A DNA stretch of 6,204 nt, taken from Pseudomonadota bacterium (lineage in GTDB: Bacteria > Pseudomonadota > Alphaproteobacteria > Sphingomonadales > Sphingomonadaceae). This document shows, one piece after another, positions 5,893 to 6,204 of the stretch (positions within the stretch are counted from its first letter, which is position 1; each line of letters starts with the position of its first letter). The notes below the pieces were generated by a model. That model was not told where the DNA came from, made no database searches, and was given only the letters and a program-made list of their open reading frames with translations. The stretch spans positions 1 through 6,204 of the forward strand of contig JAEZQR010000072.1 in the NCBI GenBank assembly GCA_023413015.1, in the 5' to 3' direction. The position numbers and the translations under genes were made by a program.

Positions 5893-6204
5893 TCAGGCGA
5901 CGAGATCAAGGTCCATGTCCAAGTCGAGCGCGTGGTTCGGGAGCCGGTCGAGATCGAGCACGGTGACCATGTGGGTGTCGGTCGTGATGATGCCCTTGAT
6001 GATCTCCTGACCGCGTGTCCTGTCGCCGTTGGGCGCCGGGCGCAGCTCGGCCGCGCCAACCGTCAGGATGTCGGACACCGCATCGACGATCATGCCCTGA
6101 AGCTGATCGCCGATCAGCAGCACGATGTAGACATGCGTGGGCGTCGGCTCGGTCGTCCCCCAGCCGAGCTGCGCCGAGAGATCGATGATGGGCAGCACCT
6201 GACC
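5893..6204 (-). CDS. cheW: CheW-type chemotaxis adaptor (C-terminal part; 5' end outside window)
   Basis: The frame is open to the right edge and ends with TGA at 5895-5893, showing 103 residues of the C-terminal two thirds of a CheW domain. Typical landmarks are GQVLPIIDLSAQLGW at the visible start, then the strands HVYIVLLIGD and GMIVDAVSDILTV, and the end motif IIKGIITTDTHMVTVLDLDRL. CheW couples methyl-accepting receptors to the histidine kinase CheA at the inner face of the membrane. The end motif is that of stand-alone CheW rather than the CheW-like domain of CheA, and the protein ends soon after it. The tail is odd: an alternating acidic stretch LDLDMDLDLVA. The next gene downstream, 114 bases away on the same strand, is the c-di-GMP protein. 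Other chemotaxis genes may lie beyond the right edge; this is inference. The GTG visible at 6198 is internal, not the start. Confidence 0.88.
   Translation of the reverse strand, partial: GQVLPIIDLSAQLGWGTTEPTPTHVYIVLLIGDQLQGMIVDAVSDILTVGAAELRPAPNGDRTRGQEIIKGIITTDTHMVTVLDLDRLPNHALDLDMDLDLVA

Noticed and set aside
1..6204. tRNA or rRNA genes, CRISPR arrays, insertion sequences, integrase sites
   Set aside because: No tandem repeats, clover-leaf-like segments, transposase frames or terminal repeats were seen; the window is nearly fully occupied by six protein genes.

Overview
The window is GC-rich and every gene I can support lies on the minus strand, so gene order below is given right to left, in the direction of transcription. 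The codon use, the Ala/Arg-rich opposite-strand shadow frames, the short Ala-rich signal peptide of the peptidase and the mix of families (M20 exopeptidase with a GHANNALPQRA-type motif, MHYT-PAS-GGDEF-EAL protein, CheW) suggest an alphaproteobacterium, probably of the Sphingomonadales. That placement is inference from gene style, not from a marker gene.

Layout. (1) 6204-5893: the C-terminal part of a CheW-type chemotaxis adaptor that enters from the right edge. (2) 5778-3451: a 775-residue membrane sensor with seven predicted membrane spans carrying the three MHYT motifs, then PAS, GGDEF and EAL domains, i.e. a c-di-GMP synthase/phosphodiesterase; it starts with TTG. (3) 3348-3058: a 96-residue antibiotic-biosynthesis-monooxygenase (ABM, YgiN-like) protein. 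(4) 2988-1579: a secreted M20 zinc peptidase. (5) 1545-877 and (6) 880-1: a DUF969/DUF979 membrane-protein pair, joined by an ATGA overlap; the second runs off the left edge. There is no intergenic stretch over 300 bases; the gaps are 114, 102, 69 and 33 bases, and the last junction overlaps by 4.

Functionally there are two blocks. The right block (CheW and the c-di-GMP protein) concerns motility and second-messenger signalling. The left block looks like a small amino-acid or peptide salvage unit: a periplasmic exopeptidase directly followed by a two-subunit inner-membrane permease of the family that has been linked to 5-oxoproline (pyroglutamate) uptake. The ABM gene lies between the blocks and may be read with the peptidase.

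The least expected signal is in the leaders. Both the ABM gene and the peptidase gene have an inverted repeat whose 3' arm is the Shine-Dalgarno sequence and whose 5' arm is a CCCTCC anti-Shine-Dalgarno. This suggests a possible RNA switch or attenuation of translation at two successive genes. It is a prediction from sequence only.
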